From NCBI GenBank assembly GCA_903874275.1, contig CAIQRS010000266.1, forward strand, positions 1 through 45,627: a DNA stretch of 45,627 bases, given 5' to 3'. Of this stretch, positions 26,064 to 33,384 are shown in pieces. The notes below the pieces were generated by a model. The model was not told the DNA's origin, did no database searches, and worked only from the letters and a program-made list of their open reading frames with translations. Numbering within the stretch: position 1 is the stretch's first letter; each line of letters starts with the position of its first letter. Made by a program: the position numbers and the translations under genes. Source of the stretch: an uncultured Anaeromyxobacter sp. (lineage in GTDB: Bacteria; Myxococcota; Myxococcia; Myxococcales; Anaeromyxobacteraceae).

Positions 26064-27031
26064 ACGTCCTCGTCACCAGCAACTGCAATCGGCGCTGCCC
26101 GTACTGCTTCGCCGCCTCCCGGATCTCGTTCGGCGACGGGCCCCCCCGCCCAGCTCCCCGCGTCATCTCGAGGGACGACTTCCGCGAGGCCCTGGCCTTC
26201 GCCAAGCGTGGAGGCGTGCCGGTGCTGGGAATGCTCGGGGGCGAGCCGTCGCTCCACCCCGAGTTCGTCGACCTGGTGCAGGAGGTCCTCCAGGAGGGCG
26301 TCGAGGTCAAGGTCTTCACGAACGGGATCTGGCGGGAAGGGGACGTCGAGCGCCTGAGCGAACGGGTGAAGGACGCCGGCCCCCGCCTGCGGCTCGTGGT
26401 GAATACGAACCATCCCGACATCACGCCGGAGCGGGAGCAGCAGGCCCAGCGACGCCTCTTCCGCGCCCTGGGGAGGTTCTGCACCCTGAGCTACAACATC
26501 TACCAGGCCGAGCCCGCGATGCTCTTCCTGCCGGACCTGATCCTCGAGTACGGGCTGGTCCGCCACGTCCGGCTCGGGCTCGCCCAGCCGCTCGCCGACG
26601 GGGAGAGCAGTCACGTCCCGGTCGAGGACTATTCGCGGGTCGCCCCGCACATCCTCGACCTGGCGCGGCGGTGCGACGAGAGCGACATCACGCTCGGCTT
26701 CGACTGCGGCTTCACGCTCTGCATGTTCACCCCCGAGGAGGTCGGGCAGCTCCAGCTCGCCGGGTGCGCGGTTCGAGCGACCTGTGGCCCTGCCGTCGAC
26801 GTGGGGACGGACCTCTCCGTGTGGGCCTGCTTCCCGCTGGCAACGCTGGACCGCGGTGCACGGCTCTCCGAGTTTCCCGACATGCGTTCGCTCACGACCT
26901 ATTTCGACGAGCGCTTCCGCCGTCTCTACAGGACCGGTGCGATGGAGAAGTGCGTCGACTGCCGCCACCTGCGACGGGGGCAGTGCTCGGGCGGCTGCGC
27001 CGCCCACGTGTATCGGAGCGTGAACCCATGA
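26060..27031 (+). CDS. radical SAM/SPASM-type enzyme
   Basis: 323 residues. The radical SAM cluster motif CNRRCPYC (Cys9, 13, 16) is close to the N-terminus, followed by GMLGGEPSLHPEF, the GGEP-type motif for SAM binding. The C-terminal third has many cysteines, ending in CVDCRHLRRGQCSGGC (Cys298, 301, 309, 313), as in SPASM domains that hold auxiliary 4Fe-4S clusters. SPASM enzymes commonly install thioether or carbon-carbon links in ribosomal peptides. The ATG overlaps the previous stop (ATGA). There is no RiPP-recognition element at the N-terminus, so substrate recognition may come from elsewhere. Confidence 0.9.
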   Translation: MNVLVTSNCNRRCPYCFAASRISFGDGPPRPAPRVISRDDFREALAFAKRGGVPVLGMLGGEPSLHPEFVDLVQEVLQEGVEVKVFTNGIWREGDVERLSERVKDAGPRLRLVVNTNHPDITPEREQQAQRRLFRALGRFCTLSYNIYQAEPAMLFLPDLILEYGLVRHVRLGLAQPLADGESSHVPVEDYSRVAPHILDLARRCDESDITLGFDCGFTLCMFTPEEVGQLQLAGCAVRATCGPAVDVGTDLSVWACFPLATLDRGARLSEFPDMRSLTTYFDERFRRLYRTGAMEKCVDCRHLRRGQCSGGCAAHVYRSVNP

Positions 27032-28923
27032 CCGGCGCACCCGCAGCCCGTCCGGGGTCGACCGCCCTGACCGTGATCTTCAAGGGGACCAACGCCTGCA
27101 ACGGGGGCTGCGAGTTCTGCTCGGTGGGATTCGGGGGCCGCCGCCGCATCGGGTGGGAGGCGTTCGAGGAACTCGCGGTCCAGCTCGAGCGGATGGTGGA
27201 AGGCGCGGGCCTTCGTCGAGTGGACTTCACGTTCCACGGGGGCGAGCCGACGCTGCTCGGCCCCGAGTTCATCGACCGGGCCTGCCGCAGGCTCGAGCGG
27301 ATTCCCGTGGATGTCGCCTTCTCGATGCAGAGCAACCTCCTCGCCGTCACCGACGATCTCATCGCCGTCGCGCGGGCGCACCGGATCCAGATCGGTTCGT
27401 CGATCGATCCCATCGGATCGGGGCGCAGGACGCGGTTCGGAGGCGACGCCTTCCCGCGCTGGCTGGAAGGGTACGAGCGGCTGGTCCGGGCGGGCTTCGG
27501 CGTCGGCGCGATCTTCGTGGTGACGCGCGCCGCGCTGGGGCGGGAGAGGGAGGTCTACCGCGCCGCGGAATCGCTCGCCGTCTTCGGAAGCCCCCCCGGG
27601 CTCCAGGTGAATCCGATCTACCCCCAGGGCGAGGCGGGATCCCGGCAGCTCATCACGCCGGAGGAGCTCGGGCGATTCCTCGTGAATACCTGGCGTCTCT
27701 GGGAGGATTCGGGCCGTTCGGTCCAGGTCTCCCCGCTGAGCTCGCTCGCGAGGTGGTTCGAGGAGGGACCCGGCGAAGGCGTGCCGCTGTCCTGCGCGTT
27801 CGCAGGTGACTGCTCCCGAAGCCATGTCGGGGTGGACCACGATCTGCGCGTCGCCGGCTGCGGTCGGCGTCTCGACAGCGGTGCCTTCCTGGGGATGCTC
27901 GGGAACGCCGAGATGCACGCGATCCTGGGCGCGAGCGCCGAGAAGTCGCTCGTCGCCGGTCGCGCATCCCGCCTGGCGGCGGGCGCCTGCCGCGCGTGTC
28001 GCTTCTTCCCGCTCTGTCACGGCGGGTGCCCGGACGACGCGGCGCTGGCGGGCGACATCGCCGGTCGTACGCCGTGGTGCGAGGGCTACCGGGCCCTCTT
28101 CGAGGCCATGGAGGCGGGGGTGCGATGCCAGGGACCGCTCGCGCGACCTGCCGGGAGGGTGCGCCAGACGCTCCTGTTCGCCTCCCTGGATGCTTCCAGC
28201 CCCGACCCGGAGCAAGGGCCGAACGAGGAGCTCGAGCGCTGGCTTCTCCCCTCCGAGGACGGGAGCGCCCTGCGCTTCGACGCGGGACTCGAGAGGATTC
28301 TCGCGAGCCGTGCGGCACGGATCGTGATCTGGATCCACTCCAGGAACCTCCGCTCGCTGACGATGTGGCGGGACGTCCTGCGGGACCGGCGCGTCGCCGT
28401 GGGAGTGTTCGACGCGGGATCGGCTCTCCCGGCCGTGCTGAACGCGTTGAATGGCCTGGGAGCGCCGATCCTCCTCGACATGGCCTCCGAGGTGGCACGG
28501 GAAGGTGGCTCCGCGCGGCTGCAGGCGGCCTGGCAAAGGTTCCTCTCCGACCCGCTCTGGCACGTCCCGATCCAGCCGTTCGCCGCCATGCTCCGCGCAG
28601 GCGTGGAGCGTGTGCAGGCACCGCTCGCGGACTGGCGCGGCCTGTCCCGCGAGGGGTGTCGGGTCGTCGTCGCCGAAGGTGCCGGAGACGCGTTCCGGCG
28701 ACTGGCGCCGGACCTCGCCGGCCGCGAGGTCCGCAGCCAGGGCGCGGCGCGCTGGATGGCGGAGCACAGGGGTTGCATCCGATGCGACGCGTTCTCCCTG
28801 TGCGGAGGGGCGCTCGCGGAAGGTCCAGCCGGGTGCGCCGCGCCGCTCGCCGACCTCGTCCATTCGATCGGCGCACGCTCCGCCGAGATTCGCGAGGTCC
28901 TCCGGGAGATGCCGGCCGCATGA
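27028..28923 (+). CDS. radical SAM/SPASM enzyme with a large C-terminal extension
   Basis: 631 residues. Residues 1-370 form a complete peptide-maturase-like enzyme: CNGGCEFC (Cys24, 28, 31), FHGGEP at 69-74, and a SPASM region ending with CRACRFFPLCHGGCPDD. A second unit of about 260 residues follows. It is alpha/beta in character and ends in CIRCDAFSLCGGALAEGPAGC, again a SPASM-like cysteine cluster, but without its own CxxxCxxC motif. The extension might be a degenerate second radical SAM/SPASM module or a precursor-binding domain. It overlaps both neighbours by ATGA. Confidence 0.88.
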   Translation: MTGAPAARPGSTALTVIFKGTNACNGGCEFCSVGFGGRRRIGWEAFEELAVQLERMVEGAGLRRVDFTFHGGEPTLLGPEFIDRACRRLERIPVDVAFSMQSNLLAVTDDLIAVARAHRIQIGSSIDPIGSGRRTRFGGDAFPRWLEGYERLVRAGFGVGAIFVVTRAALGREREVYRAAESLAVFGSPPGLQVNPIYPQGEAGSRQLITPEELGRFLVNTWRLWEDSGRSVQVSPLSSLARWFEEGPGEGVPLSCAFAGDCSRSHVGVDHDLRVAGCGRRLDSGAFLGMLGNAEMHAILGASAEKSLVAGRASRLAAGACRACRFFPLCHGGCPDDAALAGDIAGRTPWCEGYRALFEAMEAGVRCQGPLARPAGRVRQTLLFASLDASSPDPEQGPNEELERWLLPSEDGSALRFDAGLERILASRAARIVIWIHSRNLRSLTMWRDVLRDRRVAVGVFDAGSALPAVLNALNGLGAPILLDMASEVAREGGSARLQAAWQRFLSDPLWHVPIQPFAAMLRAGVERVQAPLADWRGLSREGCRVVVAEGAGDAFRRLAPDLAGREVRSQGAARWMAEHRGCIRCDAFSLCGGALAEGPAGCAAPLADLVHSIGARSAEIREVLREMPAA

Positions 28924-30041
28924 CCTCCGGGCGCCGATCGACCGGCACGGGACTCTTCGTGGTCCTGCTGCCGACGTTCGAGTGCAACCTGGCCTGCGAC
29001 TACTGCTTCGAGGACCATCCTCGTGGCAGGTGGACCGCGGACGAGGCGGGACGGGTCCTCGCCCAGGTCTTCCGGTTGTCCGCGTCGGAGGGGTTCGACG
29101 AGGTTCGCCTCCACTGGCAGGGCGGCGAGGCGCTCCTTCTCGGCGAGGACTTCTGGACGCGCGTCCTGGCGCTTGCCGAGGACATCGCGGGCGAGTTCGG
29201 GATCGCGATCGACCAGCGAATGCAGACCAATCTGACCCTCTACGAACCCTGGCTCGCCCCGCTCGCCCGACGCCACTTCGGGGGCCAGATCGGGACATCC
29301 TACGATGGCACGGGGGAGCGCCGCACGCTCGGCGGAGGGGTGGACGATTTCGAGCGCCGGTTCTGGCGGGCCTTCCGGGAGGCGACGGACGCGGGAGTCG
29401 AGATCGGAGTCCTCGCGGTGGTGCGCCCACAGGCGATCCGCGAGGGACCGGCTCCCTACCTCGCCCGGCTACGGGAACGGGGGATCGCACGGCTCCGCCT
29501 CAGCCTCCCGTTCGCGACGTCCACCGGAAGGGGAGCCTGGCTGGAGCCCGGACCGGCGGGCCGATTCCTGGCTGGCGCCTACCGGACGTGGGCTCGTTCG
29601 GGCAAGGACCGATGGATGCAACTGCGTCCCTTCGGCTTCCTGGAGAGCCGACTTTCGGGGCAGGCGCCGACCGAGCCCGGGCTGTGCAGCTTCTCCGGGA
29701 ATTGCGCCGACGGTGGCCTGGCCGTCGATCCGGGTGGAGGCGTGTGGCTGTGCGATAGCTGCATCGGCACCCGGGCGTCCTACGGGAATGCGCTCTCTGG
29801 CGAGCTTCGCGAGGCATGGCGCGGGGCCGGCCGCGCGGGAACGCGCCACGCCTGTGCGCAGCTCGTCGGCGCCCGGTGCCTCGAATGCCGGTGGCTGCCC
29901 GTCTGCAGTGGCGGGTGCCTCGTCCGTTCGACGCCCGACGACGATGGCGCGCTCGTGGACCATTACTGTGACGCCTACCGGGAGCTGTTCCATGCCGTCG
30001 AGCAGGAGCTTGCGGGGGTCCGGGCCTCACCCCCACCCTAG
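28920..30041 (+). CDS. radical SAM/SPASM-type enzyme
   Basis: 373 residues with CNLACDYC (Cys22, 26, 29), WQGGEALLLGEDF as the GGE motif, and a C-terminal SPASM-like set of cysteines (CSFSGNC, CDSC, CLECRWLPVCSGGC). The layout is that of anaerobic-sulfatase-maturase-like peptide modifiers. It is the last gene of the five-gene overlapping cassette that starts with the YSN-repeat precursor. Its stop overlaps by four bases the stop of the convergent glycosyltransferase gene. The reaction on the YSN region is not predictable from the sequence alone. Confidence 0.9.
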   Translation: MTSGRRSTGTGLFVVLLPTFECNLACDYCFEDHPRGRWTADEAGRVLAQVFRLSASEGFDEVRLHWQGGEALLLGEDFWTRVLALAEDIAGEFGIAIDQRMQTNLTLYEPWLAPLARRHFGGQIGTSYDGTGERRTLGGGVDDFERRFWRAFREATDAGVEIGVLAVVRPQAIREGPAPYLARLRERGIARLRLSLPFATSTGRGAWLEPGPAGRFLAGAYRTWARSGKDRWMQLRPFGFLESRLSGQAPTEPGLCSFSGNCADGGLAVDPGGGVWLCDSCIGTRASYGNALSGELREAWRGAGRAGTRHACAQLVGARCLECRWLPVCSGGCLVRSTPDDDGALVDHYCDAYRELFHAVEQELAGVRASPPP

Positions 30042-31006
30042 GACCCGCGCATGGCAAGCAGCTCCCGGGCAGCGGAGAGGATCGCCTCGGGCGCGAAGCG
30101 GAGCGGGACCCCGGGAGGTCCGTCCCGGCCCGGCAGTACGCGCTTCCGGGTCGAAGGCGCGAAAGGACCCCAGGAACCATCTCCCTTGCCCGGCGCGAGC
30201 AGGCCGACCACGGGAGTCCCTACGGCCGCAGCGAGGTGAAGGGGGCCCGACTCGCCCCCGACGAGGAGGGAGCAGGCCTCGAGGTGAGCGCCGAGGTCGT
30301 CGAGGCGGGGATCGTAGTCGACGATCCGGGTGTCGACCTCGCGAGCGAGCGCCGGAGGCACGTCGTCGCCGATGGCGACGGTCCGCGCTCCGAGCGCCTC
30401 GCGCAGAAGGTGGGCCGCCCGGGCGACGTCGCCAGGGTCCGGATTCTTGCCGGCATCCCGCTCCCGGGTCCGGCAGTGGAGCGCGATGACCGGTCGACCG
30501 TCCTCCCCGCGAAGTGCCCCCGCCCATGCGGCCGCTTGCGCCCGGGCGTCCGGCGTCGGCACGAACCGAGGATAGATGGCCCCTCCCGCGAGTTCGGCCA
30601 GGTGGGAGTAGGGTTCGACGAATCTGCAGCCTTCCGCCTCACGTGCGACTCCCGCCCCTGGAGGACCGTGGCAGATGGTCTCGACCTGCCCCGCCCATCC
30701 GAAGGCCGCCAGGCCCGAACGCTGGACGCGCTGGGCCAGGGGGACGACATCGTCCGGGGGAAGCTGGTCCAGAACCCATACCTCGTCGGGGGCGATCGGG
30801 TACCGGCGGGCGTCGTACTCGTCATCGTGAAACGGGATGACGGCGACGATCCGCTTCCTGCCGGCCGACCTCTCGATGGCAGCGCGGACGATCGCCTCGA
30901 ACACGATCCGATCGCCCAGGCCGCCGTGGACGAAGAGCAGGAGCGTCGTGCCCTCGGGCGCGAATCGCTCCGTGCGGACGGTTCTCCGGAGGCGAAGATG
31001 CTCCAC
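30038..31006 (-). CDS. GT9-family glycosyltransferase (heptosyltransferase-like)
   Basis: 322 residues from GTG 31006. It has two Rossmann-like halves. The N-terminal half opens with LLLFVHGGLGDRIVFEAIVRA, and the C-terminal half carries GGESGPLHLAAAVGTPVVGLLAPG at about 250-273, the GT9 nucleotide-sugar signature as found in ADP-heptose:LPS heptosyltransferases. It is probably a cytoplasmic-face enzyme adding a sugar to a glycolipid or perhaps a protein. It lies in the island and converges on the radical SAM operon, so any link with the YSN precursor is speculative. TAGGGT lies eight bases before the GTG and there is no Shine-Dalgarno sequence. Confidence 0.85.
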   Translation of the reverse strand: MEHLRLRRTVRTERFAPEGTTLLLFVHGGLGDRIVFEAIVRAAIERSAGRKRIVAVIPFHDDEYDARRYPIAPDEVWVLDQLPPDDVVPLAQRVQRSGLAAFGWAGQVETICHGPPGAGVAREAEGCRFVEPYSHLAELAGGAIYPRFVPTPDARAQAAAWAGALRGEDGRPVIALHCRTRERDAGKNPDPGDVARAAHLLREALGARTVAIGDDVPPALAREVDTRIVDYDPRLDDLGAHLEACSLLVGGESGPLHLAAAVGTPVVGLLAPGKGDGSWGPFAPSTRKRVLPGRDGPPGVPLRFAPEAILSAARELLAMRGS

Positions 31007-31116
31007 GGGGGAAAACCCTATCCCGGAGTCGGCCCGTGGAGAAGCGCGAGGTGGGCAGGGGCACCCGTTCGCTTCCCATTGCACCAGGCCGCCCGAGGCC
31101 CCGCATGGATGGCGCG

Positions 31117-31607
31117 TCAATTGAAGACGAGCACGCTCGTCTGGCCCGAACCATTGTAGTCCCACGTTCCGTCGAACATCTCGACTTGGAACTGCTGACG
31201 AAGATCTTGTTGCTGGACACAACCGTGACACTGGCGGTCGGCGCCACGAAGCGCCACGTTCCGTCGCTGACCAGGGCAGGGGTGTCGCCTTCCATGTAGG
31301 CCCATCCCACGACTCCGGAAGCCCCCGTGGGCCCCTGCGGACCGGTTGGTCCCGGTGCACCCGCCGGTCCGGTATCCCCCTTGGTACCGGCCGCCCCGTT
31401 GCAAACGTACTCGACGGCGCCGCCGTTCACCGTCACGGAGATGCCGCCCGTCGGTCAATGACTGTCGCCAACGGGAAGGACGACCCTGGCCAGCGTCTGG
31501 ACGTCGGGGGCAGCCGGTGGTGGATTGGACGAGCTCGTCTTGTCGGTCGAACTGCAGGCGGTGATCCCAAGGGAAAGAAGGAAGGCCAGAGGCGTTCGAA
31601 ATGTCAT
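31117..31607 (-). pseudogene. collagen-like lipoprotein gene, broken by a stop and a frameshift
   Basis: ATG 31607 opens a lipoprotein signal (MTFRTPLAFLLSLGITACSS). The frame stops at TGA 31455-31457 after VLPVGDSH, then continues in the same frame as PTGGISVTVNGGAVEYVCN and a collagen-like Gly-X-Y run (GTKGDTGPAGAPGPTGPQGP). Near 31190 a one-base shift is needed to reach the plausible end VEMFDGTWDYNGSGQTSVLVFN with its stop at 31117. Two lesions in 490 bp indicate a pseudogene, or two sequencing errors. The intact ancestor would have been a small surface lipoprotein with a collagen-like spacer. Confidence 0.7.
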
Positions 31608-31640
31608 GGAGTCCCCCGTATCGGATGGCCGGCTCACCAC

Positions 31641-31820
31641 GTCTCCGGGCTGGTGTCGGGGGGTTGACGCTGGGTGAACTTCTCGGTGCGGTTCGACAGG
31701 CAGCCCCCCCCCGTCACCATCGAGGACCGGTTCTCGCGCAGCGCGTCTAGATGGCGATCAATTCGGGCGCGGGAAGCCGCTTCGGCTTCCCCCTTCACGA
31801 ACCGCAAGAACCCAAAACCT
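31641..31820. other. non-coding stretch between pseudogene and tRNA-Leu
   Basis: 180 bp with a run of C at 31704-31711. No convincing ORF, hairpin terminator or RNA gene was found. Confidence 0.5.
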
Positions 31821-31846
31821 TAGGGCCGCCCGGGATCGAACCGGGA
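31821..31846 (-). repeat. tRNA-Leu 3' end, partner of the 23712-23737 repeat
   Basis: This is the functional copy of the putative attachment sequence, the last 26 nt of tRNA-Leu(UAA). Similarity with the other copy stops sharply on both sides. Confidence 0.6.
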
Positions 31847-31906
31847 TGCTGCTCTCGCAGCAGGGGATTTTAAGTCCCCCGCGTATGCCAGTTCCGCCAC
31901 GGCCCC
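31821..31906 (-). tRNA. tRNA-Leu(UAA)
   Basis: 86-nt class II tRNA on the minus strand. The 7-bp acceptor stem is GGGGCCG/CGGCCCU (first pair G-U), with A73. The anticodon stem-loop GGGGA-CUUAAAA-UCCCC gives anticodon UAA. A variable arm with GCUGC/GCAGC pairing follows, and a T-arm with UUCGAUC loop. CCA is not encoded. Its 3' end is duplicated at 23712-23737. Confidence 0.95.
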
Positions 31907-31959
31907 AGGGGATCGACCGTACCCCGGGCTAGCCTGAAGTCCACTTCGATGTCTACAAG

Positions 31960-32063
31960 AACGTTGCAATAATAGGCATATGTATGTGAAAATATATAGG
32001 ATTATTAGCACATTATGCTGCTTACTTCGTAATGCGAATCGTTGCATGCTACCTTCGTGAGGG
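31960..32063 (+). promoter_or_regulatory. AT-rich control region upstream of the HipA-family gene
   Basis: About 80 bp are strikingly AT-rich for this genome (for example GTGAAAATATATAGGATTAT). It contains TTGCAA at 31964 and an imperfect inverted repeat CATTATG…CGTAATG with a 10-base spacer at 32011-32034, a possible operator for the HTH of the downstream protein. No unambiguous -35/-10 pair can be fixed. Confidence 0.4.
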
Positions 32064-33380
32064 ATGACCGACACCCGCGACCTCCTCGACCTCCTCGCCC
32101 GCATGCGGGTGGCGGGGGCCGCCGACCTGCTCGCCGCCCTCGGGGTCTCTCGCGCCACGCTCTCACGCCTGGTGGCGGAGGCGGGTGTCGAGCAGGTCTG
32201 CCGGATGGGCAGAGCCCGGGCGACGCAGTACGCGCGCACCCGGTCGGTCGAGGGACTCGGTCATCACGTGCCGCTCTTTCGCGTCTCGGAGGTGGGCGCT
32301 GCATCCGTGGCCGGAACGCTGAACCTCCTCTGGGCGGGTCAGCACTGGCTCGACCGGCCAGGCGAGGGCGGTCTCTTCGCCGGTCTTCCCCCGGCGCTCG
32401 CCGACATGGCGCCGCAGGGCTACATCGGGCGCGCGTTTCCGGAGCGTTTCCCGGAACTCGGTCTCCCGGCGAACGTCTCCGACTGGTCGGACGACCACCG
32501 GCTCATCGCACTCGCCAGACGCGGCGAGGACTGTGCGGGCGACCTCGTCCTGGGGGACGAGTCGCTGGCCCGGTTCCTGGCGTGGAGGCCGGTCGAGGTG
32601 GAGCCGGACGCCTACCCGGCGCTCGCCGCAAGCTCGGCGACGCAGGCCGCAACCACGTCCGCGGGCGGGGAGCGCCCCAAGTTCGGGGCATTCACCCGGG
32701 GTCGGCACGTCCTGGTGAAGTTCTCGCTCGGGGACGATGCCCCGGCCGCGCGCCGATGGCGCGATCTCCTCTGGTGCGAGTGCCGGGCCCTGGAGGCGGT
32801 CGCAGCGGCCGGCCTCTCCGCCGCGAGGGGCACCACCGTCGACGTCGGGGGCGCACGTTTCCTGGAAGTGGAGCGGTTCGACCGCGTCGGGGTGCGCGGC
32901 CGCCGGGCGGTGTTGACTCTGGGTGCGCTGGAGGACGAGTACTTCGGCGGGCGCGACAGCTGGACGGCGGCGGCGGGCCGGCTGGCGCGGACGCGCCCCT
33001 TTCTCCTGTCGGCGGACGACGCGCGGAAGCTCCGCTGGCTCGACACCTTCGGCCAGCTCATCGGCAACACCGATCGACACGCGGGAAACGTCGCGTTCCT
33101 GGTGGGGGAGGGTGGGGCGCTCCGTCTCGCCCCGGCCTACGACATGCTCCCGATGATCCTGGCGCCGTCGGGCGACACCGTCGTGGTCCGGGAGTTCCGT
33201 CCCGCCCCGCCGACCGGGAGCACGATCGATGTCTGGGCCGACGCGGCCGCCTGGGCCCGGCGCTACTGGCGCGCCCTCGCCGCGAACGGGTTGCTCGAGC
33301 CGTCCCTGCGCGCATTCGCCGAGCAGGCACTCGGCTCCGTCGAGCGCCTGGCGAGCCAGGTTGCCGTCCCGGCTGGCTGA
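32064..33380 (+). CDS. HipA-family kinase with fused N-terminal HTH (YjjJ-like)
   Basis: 438 residues. The N-terminal 55 residues look like a winged HTH (ADLLAALGVSRATLSRLVAEAG, then a RMGRARATQYA wing). The rest is a HipA-like Ser/Thr kinase: Gly-rich GGERPKFGAF at 201-210, putative ATP lysine K219 in VLVKFS, LGALE at 286-290, catalytic loop GNTDRHAGN (Asp337, Asn342) and AYDMLPM with Asp360. In HipA systems the kinase phosphorylates a tRNA synthetase and a separate HipB antitoxin binds DNA. YjjJ-type proteins carry the DNA-binding part in the same chain, matching the absence of a hipB here. TGAGGG lies directly before the ATG. It is preceded by an AT-rich region with a possible operator. 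Confidence 0.88.
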   Translation: MTDTRDLLDLLARMRVAGAADLLAALGVSRATLSRLVAEAGVEQVCRMGRARATQYARTRSVEGLGHHVPLFRVSEVGAASVAGTLNLLWAGQHWLDRPGEGGLFAGLPPALADMAPQGYIGRAFPERFPELGLPANVSDWSDDHRLIALARRGEDCAGDLVLGDESLARFLAWRPVEVEPDAYPALAASSATQAATTSAGGERPKFGAFTRGRHVLVKFSLGDDAPAARRWRDLLWCECRALEAVAAAGLSAARGTTVDVGGARFLEVERFDRVGVRGRRAVLTLGALEDEYFGGRDSWTAAAGRLARTRPFLLSADDARKLRWLDTFGQLIGNTDRHAGNVAFLVGEGGALRLAPAYDMLPMILAPSGDTVVVREFRPAPPTGSTIDVWADAAAWARRYWRALAANGLLEPSLRAFAEQALGSVERLASQVAVPAG

Positions 33381-33384
33381 ACGA

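Larger units (their letters stand above)
23712..31846. mobile_element. probable genomic island in tRNA-Leu(UAA), 8.1 kb
   Basis: The segment is bracketed by direct copies of the 3' end of tRNA-Leu: 23712-23737 and 31821-31846, identical at 24 of 26 positions. The intact tRNA lies at the right end with its 3' end facing inward, the geometry left by tRNA-targeting integrases. Cargo is the YSN-repeat/radical SAM cassette, a GT9 glycosyltransferase and a decayed collagen-like gene. No integrase is left inside, so the island would be old and immobile, or mobilised by another element. The alternative is a remnant of an unrelated second tRNA gene. Confidence 0.5.

Noticed and set aside
26926-29490. 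854-codon minus-strand frame across the radical SAM genes
   Set aside because: Shadow of three verified radical SAM frames; Arg/Pro-rich with no domain.
31455-31457. TGA in the collagen-like gene as a selenocysteine codon
   Set aside because: No SECIS-like hairpin is evident after it, the context is not a redox motif, and a separate frameshift breaks the same gene.
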